Of a stretch of 14,007 nucleotides of DNA, positions 1-6,277 are shown one piece after another; the first letter of the stretch is position 1, and each line of letters starts with the position of its first letter. The stretch is from S146-42 sp965371965 (GTDB taxonomy: Bacteria > Planctomycetota > Phycisphaerae > Phycisphaerales > UBA1924), in NCBI GenBank assembly GCA_965371965.1, contig CBDVAM010000092.1, positions 1 through 14,007 of the forward strand. The letters are read 5' to 3'. Both the position numbers and the translations under genes were made by a program. The notes under the pieces were generated by a model, which saw nothing but the letters and a program-made list of their open reading frames with translations, did not search any database and was not told the origin of the DNA.

Positions 1-48
1 CAGGTGGGCCTTCTCAACGTGGTTTTCTGCCTCGAACCATTCGCCCAT
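1..48 (-). CDS. Start of a leftward gene, TPR-like N-terminus (partial)
   Basis: Read on the minus strand from an ATG at 48, the window edge gives 16 open codons, MGEWFEAENHVEKAHL, mostly with GC-ending codons. The aromatic, acidic, amphipathic helix pattern resembles the first helix of tetratricopeptide-repeat proteins of planctomycetes (recalled, not searched). A purine-rich GGCGGGCGAA lies just upstream of the ATG and could serve as a weak ribosome-binding site. The gene is divergent to the HEAT-like gene, which argues against that gene starting at the ATG at 47. Only 48 bases are visible, so both the gene call and the family are tentative. Confidence 0.45.
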   Translation of the reverse strand, partial: MGEWFEAENHVEKAHL

Positions 49-226
49 GGATTCGCCCGCCAGCCGAGAGAGCCGAGATCACAACGCAGCCGATCTTACG
101 CAAACTCGCCTCACACTTCAATCACGCCGATACCGTACCATCTCCCGAAGGAGCCAAGCAATCCAAATTCCGCGCCGCACCGTCCGATCATCGTCACCGG
201 GGCCGATTCCCGCGAGTTTTCGGTCG

Positions 227-2185
227 TTGCAGCCGCTCGTGCTCGCGTTCGCCGCAACGCTTGCCTCCTGTGTCATCGCCTCTCAGCCAGGCCAAACGCC
301 CGCCGAGCCGTCCCCGGCACTCGCCGCATTCACAAATCCAAGCGAAAACCGCCAGGCCCGCGTCACCGCAGCCGCCGAACTCATCGATCAGATCGATGAT
401 TCGGCTACCCTCGCGGCGCTCTGGCAGGCCCTCCGCGACCCGTCTCAAGCTTCGATCGTCCTTGAGGCCATCGTCCGCCGGGGCTCTCCGCCTCGCGTCC
501 TGTGGACCCACGTCCGCGCCGCCGCGGAAACGCCCGATCTGACCGATCCCCGCACGTTTGCTAACGCAATCGCGGCATTCCGGACGCCCGAGTCCGTTCG
601 TCTGCTCATCCAGCTGGGGCGGACAACCACCCGAGCCGATCTGCGCGACGCGGCCAAGTCCCAGCTCGCCGAGCTGTTCAATACGCCGGAACTCGCATAC
701 AACGGCGCAACGCTCGCGGCGTGGCTCGACGCCCGCCGGGCCTGGAGCGACGACCGCTGGCGCGACGAGCTGGCGAGCACCCAACTCGACCGCCTCCAGC
801 GCGAGCGCATCCGGGCCGAGCGAGCCGAGCGCCTCCTTGAGGAGTTCGTCCGCAACACCTGGGTCGCGACGCCCGAGCCCGAGCGAGAGACCTTCCTCAT
901 GGACCTGCTGCGTTCGGATGTCGATGCCTTGCGCACGCTCGGATCAGAGCTCATCCGCGAGGTCCTCGCCTCCGGCCTCGCCATTCCCGATGGCGTCCAG
1001 AACGAGGCGATCGCGATGCTGGCCCACGCGCGGGCCACCGTACGCGCTGAAGCCGCCACACTTGTGGTGCAGATCGCGCCCCAGTCCGCCGGCCCGGCGG
1101 TCCTGGACGCGCTCATCGGCGAGCGTGATCCACGCGTCGCAGAGCCCCTGTTGCTCGCCATCTCGCGATGGCCGACACCCGAGGCCCTCCCGCCGGTCCT
1201 CGACTGGCTCGAGCGAGCCGGGCGCACGTCCATCCCCGCCGCCGACGCCATGCTCGCGCTGCATCGCGCCGACCTGCTCGCCCAGCCTCAGTCCATCGAG
1301 CGGGTCCGCTCGGCCCTGCGTGCGATGCCCACCAAGCACGTCAGCGCCAGCGCCTGCCACCTTCTGGTCGCCGTTGGAGCCGCCGACGATCGCGCGTTTG
1401 TGGTGTCTCTGCTCAAGGCCGATCGCCACGCGCTCCGTCTTGCGGCCGCCGCCGCTCTCGCCACCCGCGCAGATCAAACCGAAACCCTCCTGCAAGCCGC
1501 GATCGATGACCCGCTGCTGATCGAGCCGGCCTCTCGCGCCGTCCAGACCCACATGCCCACCTCAGCGGGCGTCCGCCGCCTCGACGGGTTCTCGCAGGCC
1601 AATCCCCAGGCGATCCTGCGGGCCCAGCAAGCGATCTCGCGCCAACTGTCGATCCCGGACCTGCTCACGCTCGCCCAGCGATTCGACGCCGATCCCTGCA
1701 AGCGGGCCGAGGCGCTCTTGGTGCTCACCGAACGCACCCTCGAAGACGACGCCCCGCCCGAGGCCCGCGACGCCCTCTACCAGGCTCTCGCCGCGCTCGC
1801 CCACGCCCGATTCGATTGCGGCCAGCCCGCCCAGGCCATCGCCGCCTTCTCGCTGATCGATCCGGCCTCGCTGACCGCCGACGATCGACACATCTTCTGT
1901 CGTGCCCGCATCCGGACCGCCGATCTCGCCGCGGCGATGACTCTCGCCGCCCCGCCGGCGATCTGGCTCGAAGAGCACGCCCGCCTCCAGACACCCGACG
2001 ACGCCGAGAAGCGCATCGCCCTCGCGTCGTTCATCGTCGAGAACTTCGCGGAGTCGATCCCCGCCGATGCGCTCGATGCGCTCCAGAGCGAGCTCGCGTT
2101 GGCGAACGACGACGGCCCGGACCTCGTTCAGGCAGACCCGCCGAGCACCGACGATCCACAGAATCTAGATAATCCGGGCCAGTAA
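227..2185 (+). CDS. Secreted/lipoprotein HEAT-like helical repeat protein
   Basis: About 652 residues, almost entirely Ala/Leu/Arg-rich amphipathic helices arranged like HEAT repeats, with a charged helix typical of coiled coil around positions 770-850 and a more TPR-like stretch near 1770-1900. The tail (2110-2185) is acidic and Pro/Asp/Asn-rich. A hydrophobic segment at 227-280 ends in LASC, a plausible lipobox, so export and lipid anchoring are inferred. The frame is open back to an ATG at 47. Codons before about 220 lack the GC-ending bias of the rest, and the ATG at 47 overlaps the putative divergent start at 48, so I prefer the TTG at 227. The start remains uncertain, because that TTG gives a signal peptide without a basic N-region. 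Such repeats are normally protein-binding scaffolds. No catalytic motif is seen and the specific function is unknown. Confidence 0.75.
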   Translation: MQPLVLAFAATLASCVIASQPGQTPAEPSPALAAFTNPSENRQARVTAAAELIDQIDDSATLAALWQALRDPSQASIVLEAIVRRGSPPRVLWTHVRAAAETPDLTDPRTFANAIAAFRTPESVRLLIQLGRTTTRADLRDAAKSQLAELFNTPELAYNGATLAAWLDARRAWSDDRWRDELASTQLDRLQRERIRAERAERLLEEFVRNTWVATPEPERETFLMDLLRSDVDALRTLGSELIREVLASGLAIPDGVQNEAIAMLAHARATVRAEAATLVVQIAPQSAGPAVLDALIGERDPRVAEPLLLAISRWPTPEALPPVLDWLERAGRTSIPAADAMLALHRADLLAQPQSIERVRSALRAMPTKHVSASACHLLVAVGAADDRAFVVSLLKADRHALRLAAAAALATRADQTETLLQAAIDDPLLIEPASRAVQTHMPTSAGVRRLDGFSQANPQAILRAQQAISRQLSIPDLLTLAQRFDADPCKRAEALLVLTERTLEDDAPPEARDALYQALAALAHARFDCGQPAQAIAAFSLIDPASLTADDRHIFCRARIRTADLAAAMTLAAPPAIWLEEHARLQTPDDAEKRIALASFIVENFAESIPADALDALQSELALANDDGPDLVQADPPSTDDPQNLDNPGQ

Positions 2186-2204
2186 TCCGCGCACACCGCC
2201 ACAA

Positions 2205-2227
2205 CATCGAGTCGCCGTGACTCGATG
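2205..2227. terminator. Hairpin between two convergent genes
   Basis: Perfect 9-bp inverted repeat CATCGAGTC / GACTCGATG with a 5-base loop. It sits 20 bases after the HEAT-like gene's stop and 27 bases before the end of the leftward pseudokinase. There is no U-tract, so it may act as a bidirectional transcript-end hairpin rather than a classical intrinsic terminator. Confidence 0.5.
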
Positions 2228-2253
2228 GTCTCGCCAAGCGAATCGCCGAAATC

Positions 2254-3084
2254 TCAGGACTGCGCCGCCGAACTCTCACCCTTGCCCGCCGGCGCGGATC
2301 TGCGCAGGCGTCGCAGCGCAACGTGGACAGCGCCCATCGGCTCGCCTTCCTCGCTCGTGCTCCGCGCCTGGCTGGGCAATCTCTCGATCACCTCCGCCGG
2401 CGTCTGCACACCCTCAACCCCCAGGCACGACTCGAAGAAGGGATCCCATGCCCGATCGCTCAGCCGCACCAACCGGCTCGCCCGTAGCAGGGGCGTTCCT
2501 GGGCACACACCCGTCAGACACTCGTATCCCAGGCGGACGATCGACTCGATCTCGTCCGCGTCGATGGCTGTCACCCTCGGCTCGCCCGCGAGCGCCCGCC
2601 GAAGCCCGTAGTGCTCGACGAGCACGCACCCGCTGCGGTCGATCAGGATGTCGTCGGTGCGGATCACCCCGTGGCTCATGCCCCGATCAAACCCGGCAGC
2701 GCTCGCATCGAGCAGATGCTCGATCAATCGCTCGCCCTCAAACTCGCTCAATCGTCCACGTTTCTGGTCCAAGAGCTGACGCAGCGTCAACAGCCCGTCG
2801 TGGCTCCCCGTGTACGGCGTCACCACCAGCGGGCGTCCCTTGGACCCGAACGAGAAATGCTCCACCCGCAGCAGATGCGGATGGTTCACCGACGCCAACT
2901 GCTCGAACGCCGTCGTGAACCGTCGGCGCTCGACGCGATCTCCGCAGACCCCAAACCGATGCACGACATGGCTCGTCTGACGGCGCACATGCAGCGCCAG
3001 CCAGCGCTGGGCCATCGAACTCGGCGCGATCTCGCGGATCAGGCGATACGGTCCAAAGAAGGCAGGAAACTCGCCGGTGCTCAT
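2254..3084 (-). CDS. Protein-kinase-fold protein, predicted pseudokinase
   Basis: 276 residues with the layout of a bacterial Ser/Thr kinase domain: GPYRLIREI start, an N-lobe, HPHLLRVEHF (beta4 region), the catalytic-loop position HGVIRTDDILID, then LVEHYGL at the DFG position and DADEIESIVRLGYECLTG at the alphaF position. The catalytic residues are changed. The beta3 Lys position is in VVHR, the alphaC Glu position is about Ala59, HRD reads HGV (138-140), the metal-binding Asn is Asp145, and DFG reads HYG (158-160). Phosphotransfer is therefore unlikely, and a binding or scaffold role is inferred. The start at 3084 is chosen because GGGGAAG precedes it at good spacing and the residues before it (open to 3192) look non-coding. 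No transmembrane segment is seen. It is divergent to the sulfatase gene. Confidence 0.8.
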   Translation of the reverse strand: MSTGEFPAFFGPYRLIREIAPSSMAQRWLALHVRRQTSHVVHRFGVCGDRVERRRFTTAFEQLASVNHPHLLRVEHFSFGSKGRPLVVTPYTGSHDGLLTLRQLLDQKRGRLSEFEGERLIEHLLDASAAGFDRGMSHGVIRTDDILIDRSGCVLVEHYGLRRALAGEPRVTAIDADEIESIVRLGYECLTGVCPGTPLLRASRLVRLSDRAWDPFFESCLGVEGVQTPAEVIERLPSQARSTSEEGEPMGAVHVALRRLRRSAPAGKGESSAAQS

Positions 3085-3243
3085 GCACGCTTCCCCGTCA
3101 GTTCGCCCCCGGCCTCCGCCGAGAGGGATCCGTCGCCCACCGGGCACTCCGCACTCCGTGCGTCGCAATACCCCCTCGCGAGCAAGGGGCAATGGTAGAC
3201 CAGCCGCATCACCACATCGATCGGCCCGACTATCCCATGGACA

Positions 3244-3268
3244 TTGACGAATCTTGAGAACCAGTCAA
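3244..3268 (+). promoter_or_regulatory. Possible sulfatase promoter/operator (weak)
   Basis: The 240-base divergent gap 3085-3324 contains TTGACG at 3244, a good -35 match, and an inverted pair TTGAC...GTCAA (3244-3248 and 3264-3268, 15 bases apart). The only -10 candidate is a poor TCAAAT at 3265 at 15-base spacing. The rest of the gap shows only a 5-bp stem CCCCT...AGGGG near 3171-3190. The call is a guess based on position. Confidence 0.2.
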
Positions 3269-3324
3269 ATACCAAACAGATCGTCGCCCACCACGCTCTG
3301 CCCGAACACAACTACCCTCCGTCC

Positions 3325-4821
3325 ATGCGGACCTTCTCCATACTCGCCATCTGCCTCCTCGCAGCCCACGCGTCGGCGTCCCAGCCAGACCAAGCCCGCC
3401 CCCCCAACATCCTCCTCATCATGGCCGACGACCTCGGCCTCCACGAACTCGGCTCCTATGGCCAAGAGAAGATCCAGACCCCCAACCTCGACCGCCTCGC
3501 CTCCCGCGGCATGCGCTTCACCCGCGCCTACTCCGGCTCCACCGTCTGCGCCCCCTCTCGCGCCGTCCTGCTCACGGCCAAGCACACCGGGCACGCAGCC
3601 ATCCGAGGCAACAAGGAAGTCGGCGGCTGGGGCCCAGAAGAGCCCGAGGGCCAATGGCCTCTCCCAGCAGAAGAAATCACGATCGCCGAGATCCTCAAGG
3701 ACCGCGGCTACGCCACCGCCGCCTTCGGCAAGTGGGGCCTCGGCGGACCCGGATCAGTCGGCCATCCCAACAACCAGGGCTTCGACCACTTCTACGGCTA
3801 CCTCTGCCAGCGCGTCGCCCACAACTACTACCCCACACATCTCTGGCGCAACCACGACGTCGACGTCCTCCACGAGAACGACTACTTCCCCGCACACCAA
3901 CGCATCAAAGAGCCACTCGCCAGCGACACCGACTACGACCAATACCACGCCACCCAATACGCCCCCGAAGAAATCATCAAGGAAGCCGAGTCCGTCATCG
4001 ACGCCCACGCCAAGAACGACCCCGACCAGCCGCTCTTCGTCTACTACGCCTCGGTCATTCCCCACGCCGCGCTGCAAGCGCCGCCGGAGTTCGTCGACTT
4101 ATACCCCCGCGACTGGGACCAAGAGCCCTACCTCGGCGACCGCGGCTATCTCCCGACCCCGCGCCCACGCGCAACCTACGCCGCCATGATCACCTTCTTC
4201 GACCACGCCGTTGGGCGCCTCCTGGACCGCCTCGAAGCGAACGACATGCTCGAGAACACCATCGTCATCGTCACTTCCGACAACGGCACAACGTTCAACG
4301 CCGGCGTTGATCGCGCCTTCTTCAACTCCCTCGCCGACCTCCGGGGTTTCAAGACCAACCTCCACGAGGGCGGCATCCGTGTCTCGCTCATCATCGCCTA
4401 CCCACCGATGATCGCGCCCGCCTCAACTTCCGATCTTCTCTGCGCCGCGCAGGACATCCTCCCGACCCTCTGCGAGCTTACCAACACACCAATCCCCGAC
4501 AACATCGACGGCCTCAGCCTCCTTCCAACCCTCCGCGCAGACCCCGCCGCCCAGCAATCCCACGACTTCCTCTACTTCGAGTTTCCTGAGGGCAACCAGC
4601 AACAAGCGATCATCTTCAACACGGGCATGAAGGCCATCCGCAAGAACCTGCGTAAGGGCAACACTGTTCTCGAGCTCTACGACCTTAACGCCGACCCCAC
4701 CGAATCCACCGACATCGCCGGTGACCACCCCGGCCTCATCGCCGAGATCGAACGAATCCTCCGCGCCGCGCGAACTCCAAACGCCATGTACCCGATCAAA
4801 GTCTTGGACGACCAGCGATAG
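3325..4821 (+). CDS. Secreted arylsulfatase-type sulfatase (S1 family)
   Basis: 498 residues, typical length for a formylglycine-dependent sulfatase, which hydrolyses sulfate esters. Residues 1-19 form a signal peptide (MRTFSILAICLLAAHASA), so the enzyme acts outside the cytoplasm. Visible active-site elements are the metal-binding Asp pair in MADD (35-36), the maturation motif C75-A-P-S-R79 whose Cys is converted to formylglycine, Lys136 in GKWG, His247 in IPHAAL, Asp319-Asn320 in TSDNG, and Lys343 before HEGGIR. All expected residues are present, so it should be active once matured by a formylglycine-generating enzyme encoded elsewhere. The natural substrate cannot be read from the sequence; sulfated polysaccharide is the usual guess for planctomycetes. 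The start at 3325 fits the signal peptide, although no Shine-Dalgarno is visible. Codons are extremely C-ending, in line with the C-rich + strand here. Confidence 0.93.
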   Translation: MRTFSILAICLLAAHASASQPDQARPPNILLIMADDLGLHELGSYGQEKIQTPNLDRLASRGMRFTRAYSGSTVCAPSRAVLLTAKHTGHAAIRGNKEVGGWGPEEPEGQWPLPAEEITIAEILKDRGYATAAFGKWGLGGPGSVGHPNNQGFDHFYGYLCQRVAHNYYPTHLWRNHDVDVLHENDYFPAHQRIKEPLASDTDYDQYHATQYAPEEIIKEAESVIDAHAKNDPDQPLFVYYASVIPHAALQAPPEFVDLYPRDWDQEPYLGDRGYLPTPRPRATYAAMITFFDHAVGRLLDRLEANDMLENTIVIVTSDNGTTFNAGVDRAFFNSLADLRGFKTNLHEGGIRVSLIIAYPPMIAPASTSDLLCAAQDILPTLCELTNTPIPDNIDGLSLLPTLRADPAAQQSHDFLYFEFPEGNQQQAIIFNTGMKAIRKNLRKGNTVLELYDLNADPTESTDIAGDHPGLIAEIERILRAARTPNAMYPIKVLDDQR

Positions 4822-4844
4822 TCTCACCGGTCGCTCCGTGAGAC
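4821..4844 (+). terminator. Hairpin at the sulfatase stop codon
   Basis: GTCTCAC / GTGAGAC form a 7-bp stem, with a possible inner GG/CC pair, beginning at the last base of the sulfatase TAG. No T-run follows, so this is a candidate transcript-end hairpin only. Confidence 0.4.
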
Positions 4845-4938
4845 CGAGCGTTCCAAATAGGTACGGTGACCCTGCGCGGTCTGGGTTAGCAGGCACCTCG
4901 CCCGCAATCGATCCGGACCACACAGAGCCCTCTCGATC

Positions 4939-4944
4939 TATCAT
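4939..4944 (+). promoter_or_regulatory. -10-like box just before the zinc-ribbon gene start
   Basis: TATCAT (5 of 6 matches to TATAAT) lies 5 bases before the GTG at 4950. No Shine-Dalgarno is visible. If the box is real, the transcript would be leaderless or nearly so. No convincing -35 element is seen. Confidence 0.3.
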
Positions 4945-4949
4945 CCGCC

Positions 4950-5378
4950 GTGCCCGACAACGACCCGCTCAACAACGCCATCGCGGCCCACCTCGCCACC
5001 CGCGACATCCCGTGTCCAAACTGCAACTACAACCTCAAGGGCCTCGTCAAGCCCCAGTGCCCCGAATGCGCCCGGCGCATCACCCCCGAGGACATCGCAC
5101 TTCCCGAGCCCGAACTACCCAAGACCGAGCGCCTCGTCCGCTATCTCGCCGGCCGCAACATCAAATGTAAGTGCGGCTACAACCTCCGGGGCCTGACCAC
5201 CAATCAATGCCCCGAGTGCGCCCGCACCTTCGAACTGATGGGCGGCCGCCGATTTGCCGTGCGAAAACGCCACCGCCGACTATCCCCGGCCGGCTGTTTC
5301 CATGCCGTCCTTTTCTTGCTCGCACTGATCTTGATTCTGGTAATCCTGATTCGCGTTCTGGTATCGACACTGATCTGA
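4950..5378 (+). CDS. Double zinc-ribbon, single-pass membrane protein
   Basis: 142 residues from a GTG. The first zinc ribbon is C22-x2-C25-NYNLKGL...C37-PE-C40. The second is C73-x-C75-GYNLRGL...C87-PE-C90. A basic stretch (100-110) is followed by one strongly hydrophobic helix (about 116-140, HAVLFLLALILILVILIRVL), giving a tail-anchored layout with the ribbons probably cytoplasmic. The repeated YNL(K/R)GL signature recalls a zinc-ribbon type very common in Phycisphaerae. The second ribbon has CxC where the first has CxxC, so zinc binding there may be altered. Function unknown. It follows the sulfatase by 128 bases and may be transcribed separately. Confidence 0.8.
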   Translation: MPDNDPLNNAIAAHLATRDIPCPNCNYNLKGLVKPQCPECARRITPEDIALPEPELPKTERLVRYLAGRNIKCKCGYNLRGLTTNQCPECARTFELMGGRRFAVRKRHRRLSPAGCFHAVLFLLALILILVILIRVLVSTLI

Positions 5379-5423
5379 CCCAAACGCCCCGCCAATCGCC
5401 GCAGGCCATGGCCAAGACAGAGC

Positions 5424-5477
5424 CGCGTGCGCAAGCACGCGACAGGTCACACAACGACCCAGAGGTTCCAGAACCTC
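5424..5477. terminator. Two adjacent hairpins between convergent genes
   Basis: CGCGTGC / GCACGCG (5424-5430 and 5435-5441) is a 7-bp stem closed by a GCAA tetraloop. GAGGTT / AACCTC (5462-5467 and 5472-5477) is a 6-bp stem with loop CCAG. They lie in the 162-base gap between the rightward zinc-ribbon gene and the leftward YjbR-type gene, where transcript ends are expected. Neither has a clear U-tract. The rest of the gap shows nothing recognisable. Confidence 0.45.
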
Positions 5478-5540
5478 AGGCTACAGTCTCGAAACACGAT
5501 CTCGCCAACGTCCGGCCGAACACCCCTCACGAAACACCCG

Positions 5541-5912
5541 TCACGCCTCTCCCTGGATCTCTCGCTGCACCCGCTTCGTGAGCCTCTCGAACACAAGGTC
5601 ATAGCTCTTGTGGATCAGCCCCTTCGCCTCGCCGAGCTTCAACACGCCGCGCCGCTGCACCTTCACCCACCCAAACCGCGCCGCATACGGCGCCGGGATG
5701 ATCCCATCGATCTCCAGCAGCCGATCGAAGTCCTCGTCGTCGCACTTGAAGCCGAACTCGTCCTCATTGTCCAGATCGAACGCGGCGTACATCTTCCGGC
5801 CCACGCTGAACACCAGATCATCGCCCCATTTGACATCCTCGGTCGTCCCCGCCAGCGATCGGCAGTACGCCTTGAGGGGCGACTCTCTCTTTGAAGGCAT
5901 CATTCTTGCCAT
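5541..5912 (-). CDS. MmcQ/YjbR-type (DUF419) protein
   Basis: 123 residues, the usual size for this family. The core KWGDDLVFSVGRKMYAAFDL, then FGFKC, and the downstream acidic segment with DGIIPAPYAARFGWVKV match the recalled YjbR/MmcQ pattern (CyaY-like fold). Some relatives are described as DNA-binding, but the biochemical role is not settled and I assign none. ATG codons at 5912, 5903 and 5900 are all possible starts, and none has a strong Shine-Dalgarno. It is soluble and cytoplasmic, with no signal or membrane segment. It lies 15 bases downstream of an orphan aminotransferase 3' end on the same strand, suggesting it once followed a full aminotransferase gene. Confidence 0.8.
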   Translation of the reverse strand: MARMMPSKRESPLKAYCRSLAGTTEDVKWGDDLVFSVGRKMYAAFDLDNEDEFGFKCDDEDFDRLLEIDGIIPAPYAARFGWVKVQRRGVLKLGEAKGLIHKSYDLVFERLTKRVQREIQGEA

Positions 5913-5927
5913 GACCGCAGCGTACCG

Positions 5928-5993
5928 TCAGCTCGTCAACCGCACCAGCACGTCCAGCCCGCGTTCCAGTTTCTCGCGCGCATTGCAATAGCC
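5928..5993 (-). pseudogene. Decayed 3' end of a second aminotransferase gene
   Basis: Read leftward, codons ending in a TGA at 5928-5930 give AREKLERGLDVLVRLTS. This matches the C-terminus of the intact neighbour, KRESLEKGLDVLVRLMN, at 12 of 17 residues. By my hand alignment 40 of 54 bases agree over 5928-5981. A weaker match may continue to about 5993 (LGYCN against LSFAT). An in-frame TAG lies upstream at about 6006-6008, and no other aminotransferase sequence is visible before the small gene at 6092. It is therefore a fragment, not an expressed enzyme. Confidence 0.7.
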
Positions 5994-6009
5994 AAGAAGA
6001 CGTGGCTAT
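5988..6009. repeat. Inverted repeat at the edge of the aminotransferase fragment
   Basis: ATAGCCA / TGGCTAT is a perfect 7-bp stem around an 8-base loop. It coincides with the point where similarity to the aminotransferase ends. It could be a hairpin in the leader of the gene at 6092 or a junction scar; the sequence does not decide. Confidence 0.4.
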
Positions 6010-6080
6010 GCCACCGGCCAACAATCCCTCGCGTTCTGAGATCCGATTCCCCCGACGACGCCATCCCTCACCACCGATCT

Positions 6081-6086
6081 GGAGAA
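6081..6086 (+). promoter_or_regulatory. Shine-Dalgarno that fixes the start at 6092
   Basis: GGAGAA followed by TCCCC and then ATG at 6092. The frame is open back to 6002, but this site shows the coding start is 6092. Confidence 0.65.
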
Positions 6087-6091
6087 TCCCC

Positions 6092-6274
6092 ATGCGCGCC
6101 ATCCACATCATCATCTTCGCCATCGGCCTGCTCGCCTTCCTCTCCGCCGCGGCCGTCCCCCACAGCGGGCTTGGCGTCATCCTCTGGCGCACCGGCATCG
6201 CCGCGATGCTCACCGACTTGGCCGCGATGCATCTATGGCCCGCCAAGGGGCGATCGATCCCGACCAAAGGCTGA
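6092..6274 (+). CDS. Small 60-aa membrane protein
   Basis: 60 residues, starting MRAIHIIIFAIGLLAFLSAA, with a first hydrophobic helix at about 4-22 and a second, weaker one at about 28-47 (LGVILWRTGIAAMLTDLAAM). A basic tail WPAKGRSIPTKG follows. A good Shine-Dalgarno supports both the gene and the start. It ends only 3 bases from the stop of the leftward aminotransferase, so the two transcripts must overlap. I do not recognise a family; function unknown. It sits exactly between the intact aminotransferase and the orphan aminotransferase 3' end. Confidence 0.6.
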   Translation: MRAIHIIIFAIGLLAFLSAAAVPHSGLGVILWRTGIAAMLTDLAAMHLWPAKGRSIPTKG

Positions 6275-6277
6275 TCC

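Noticed and set aside
445..1552. Leftward and shifted frames inside the HEAT-like gene
   Set aside because: Ser/Arg-rich products with no recognisable pattern. The chosen frame has consistent GC-ending codons and helical-repeat periodicity.
3265..4310. Open frames on both strands overlapping the sulfatase
   Set aside because: Low-complexity Ser/Thr/Pro or Gly/Val products typical of shifted frames in GC-rich coding DNA. The sulfatase frame carries all active-site motifs.
5609..5617. TGTGGATCA, one base from a DnaA box
   Set aside because: A single site inside a coding gene, not clustered and more than 1 kb from the skew change. Expected by chance.
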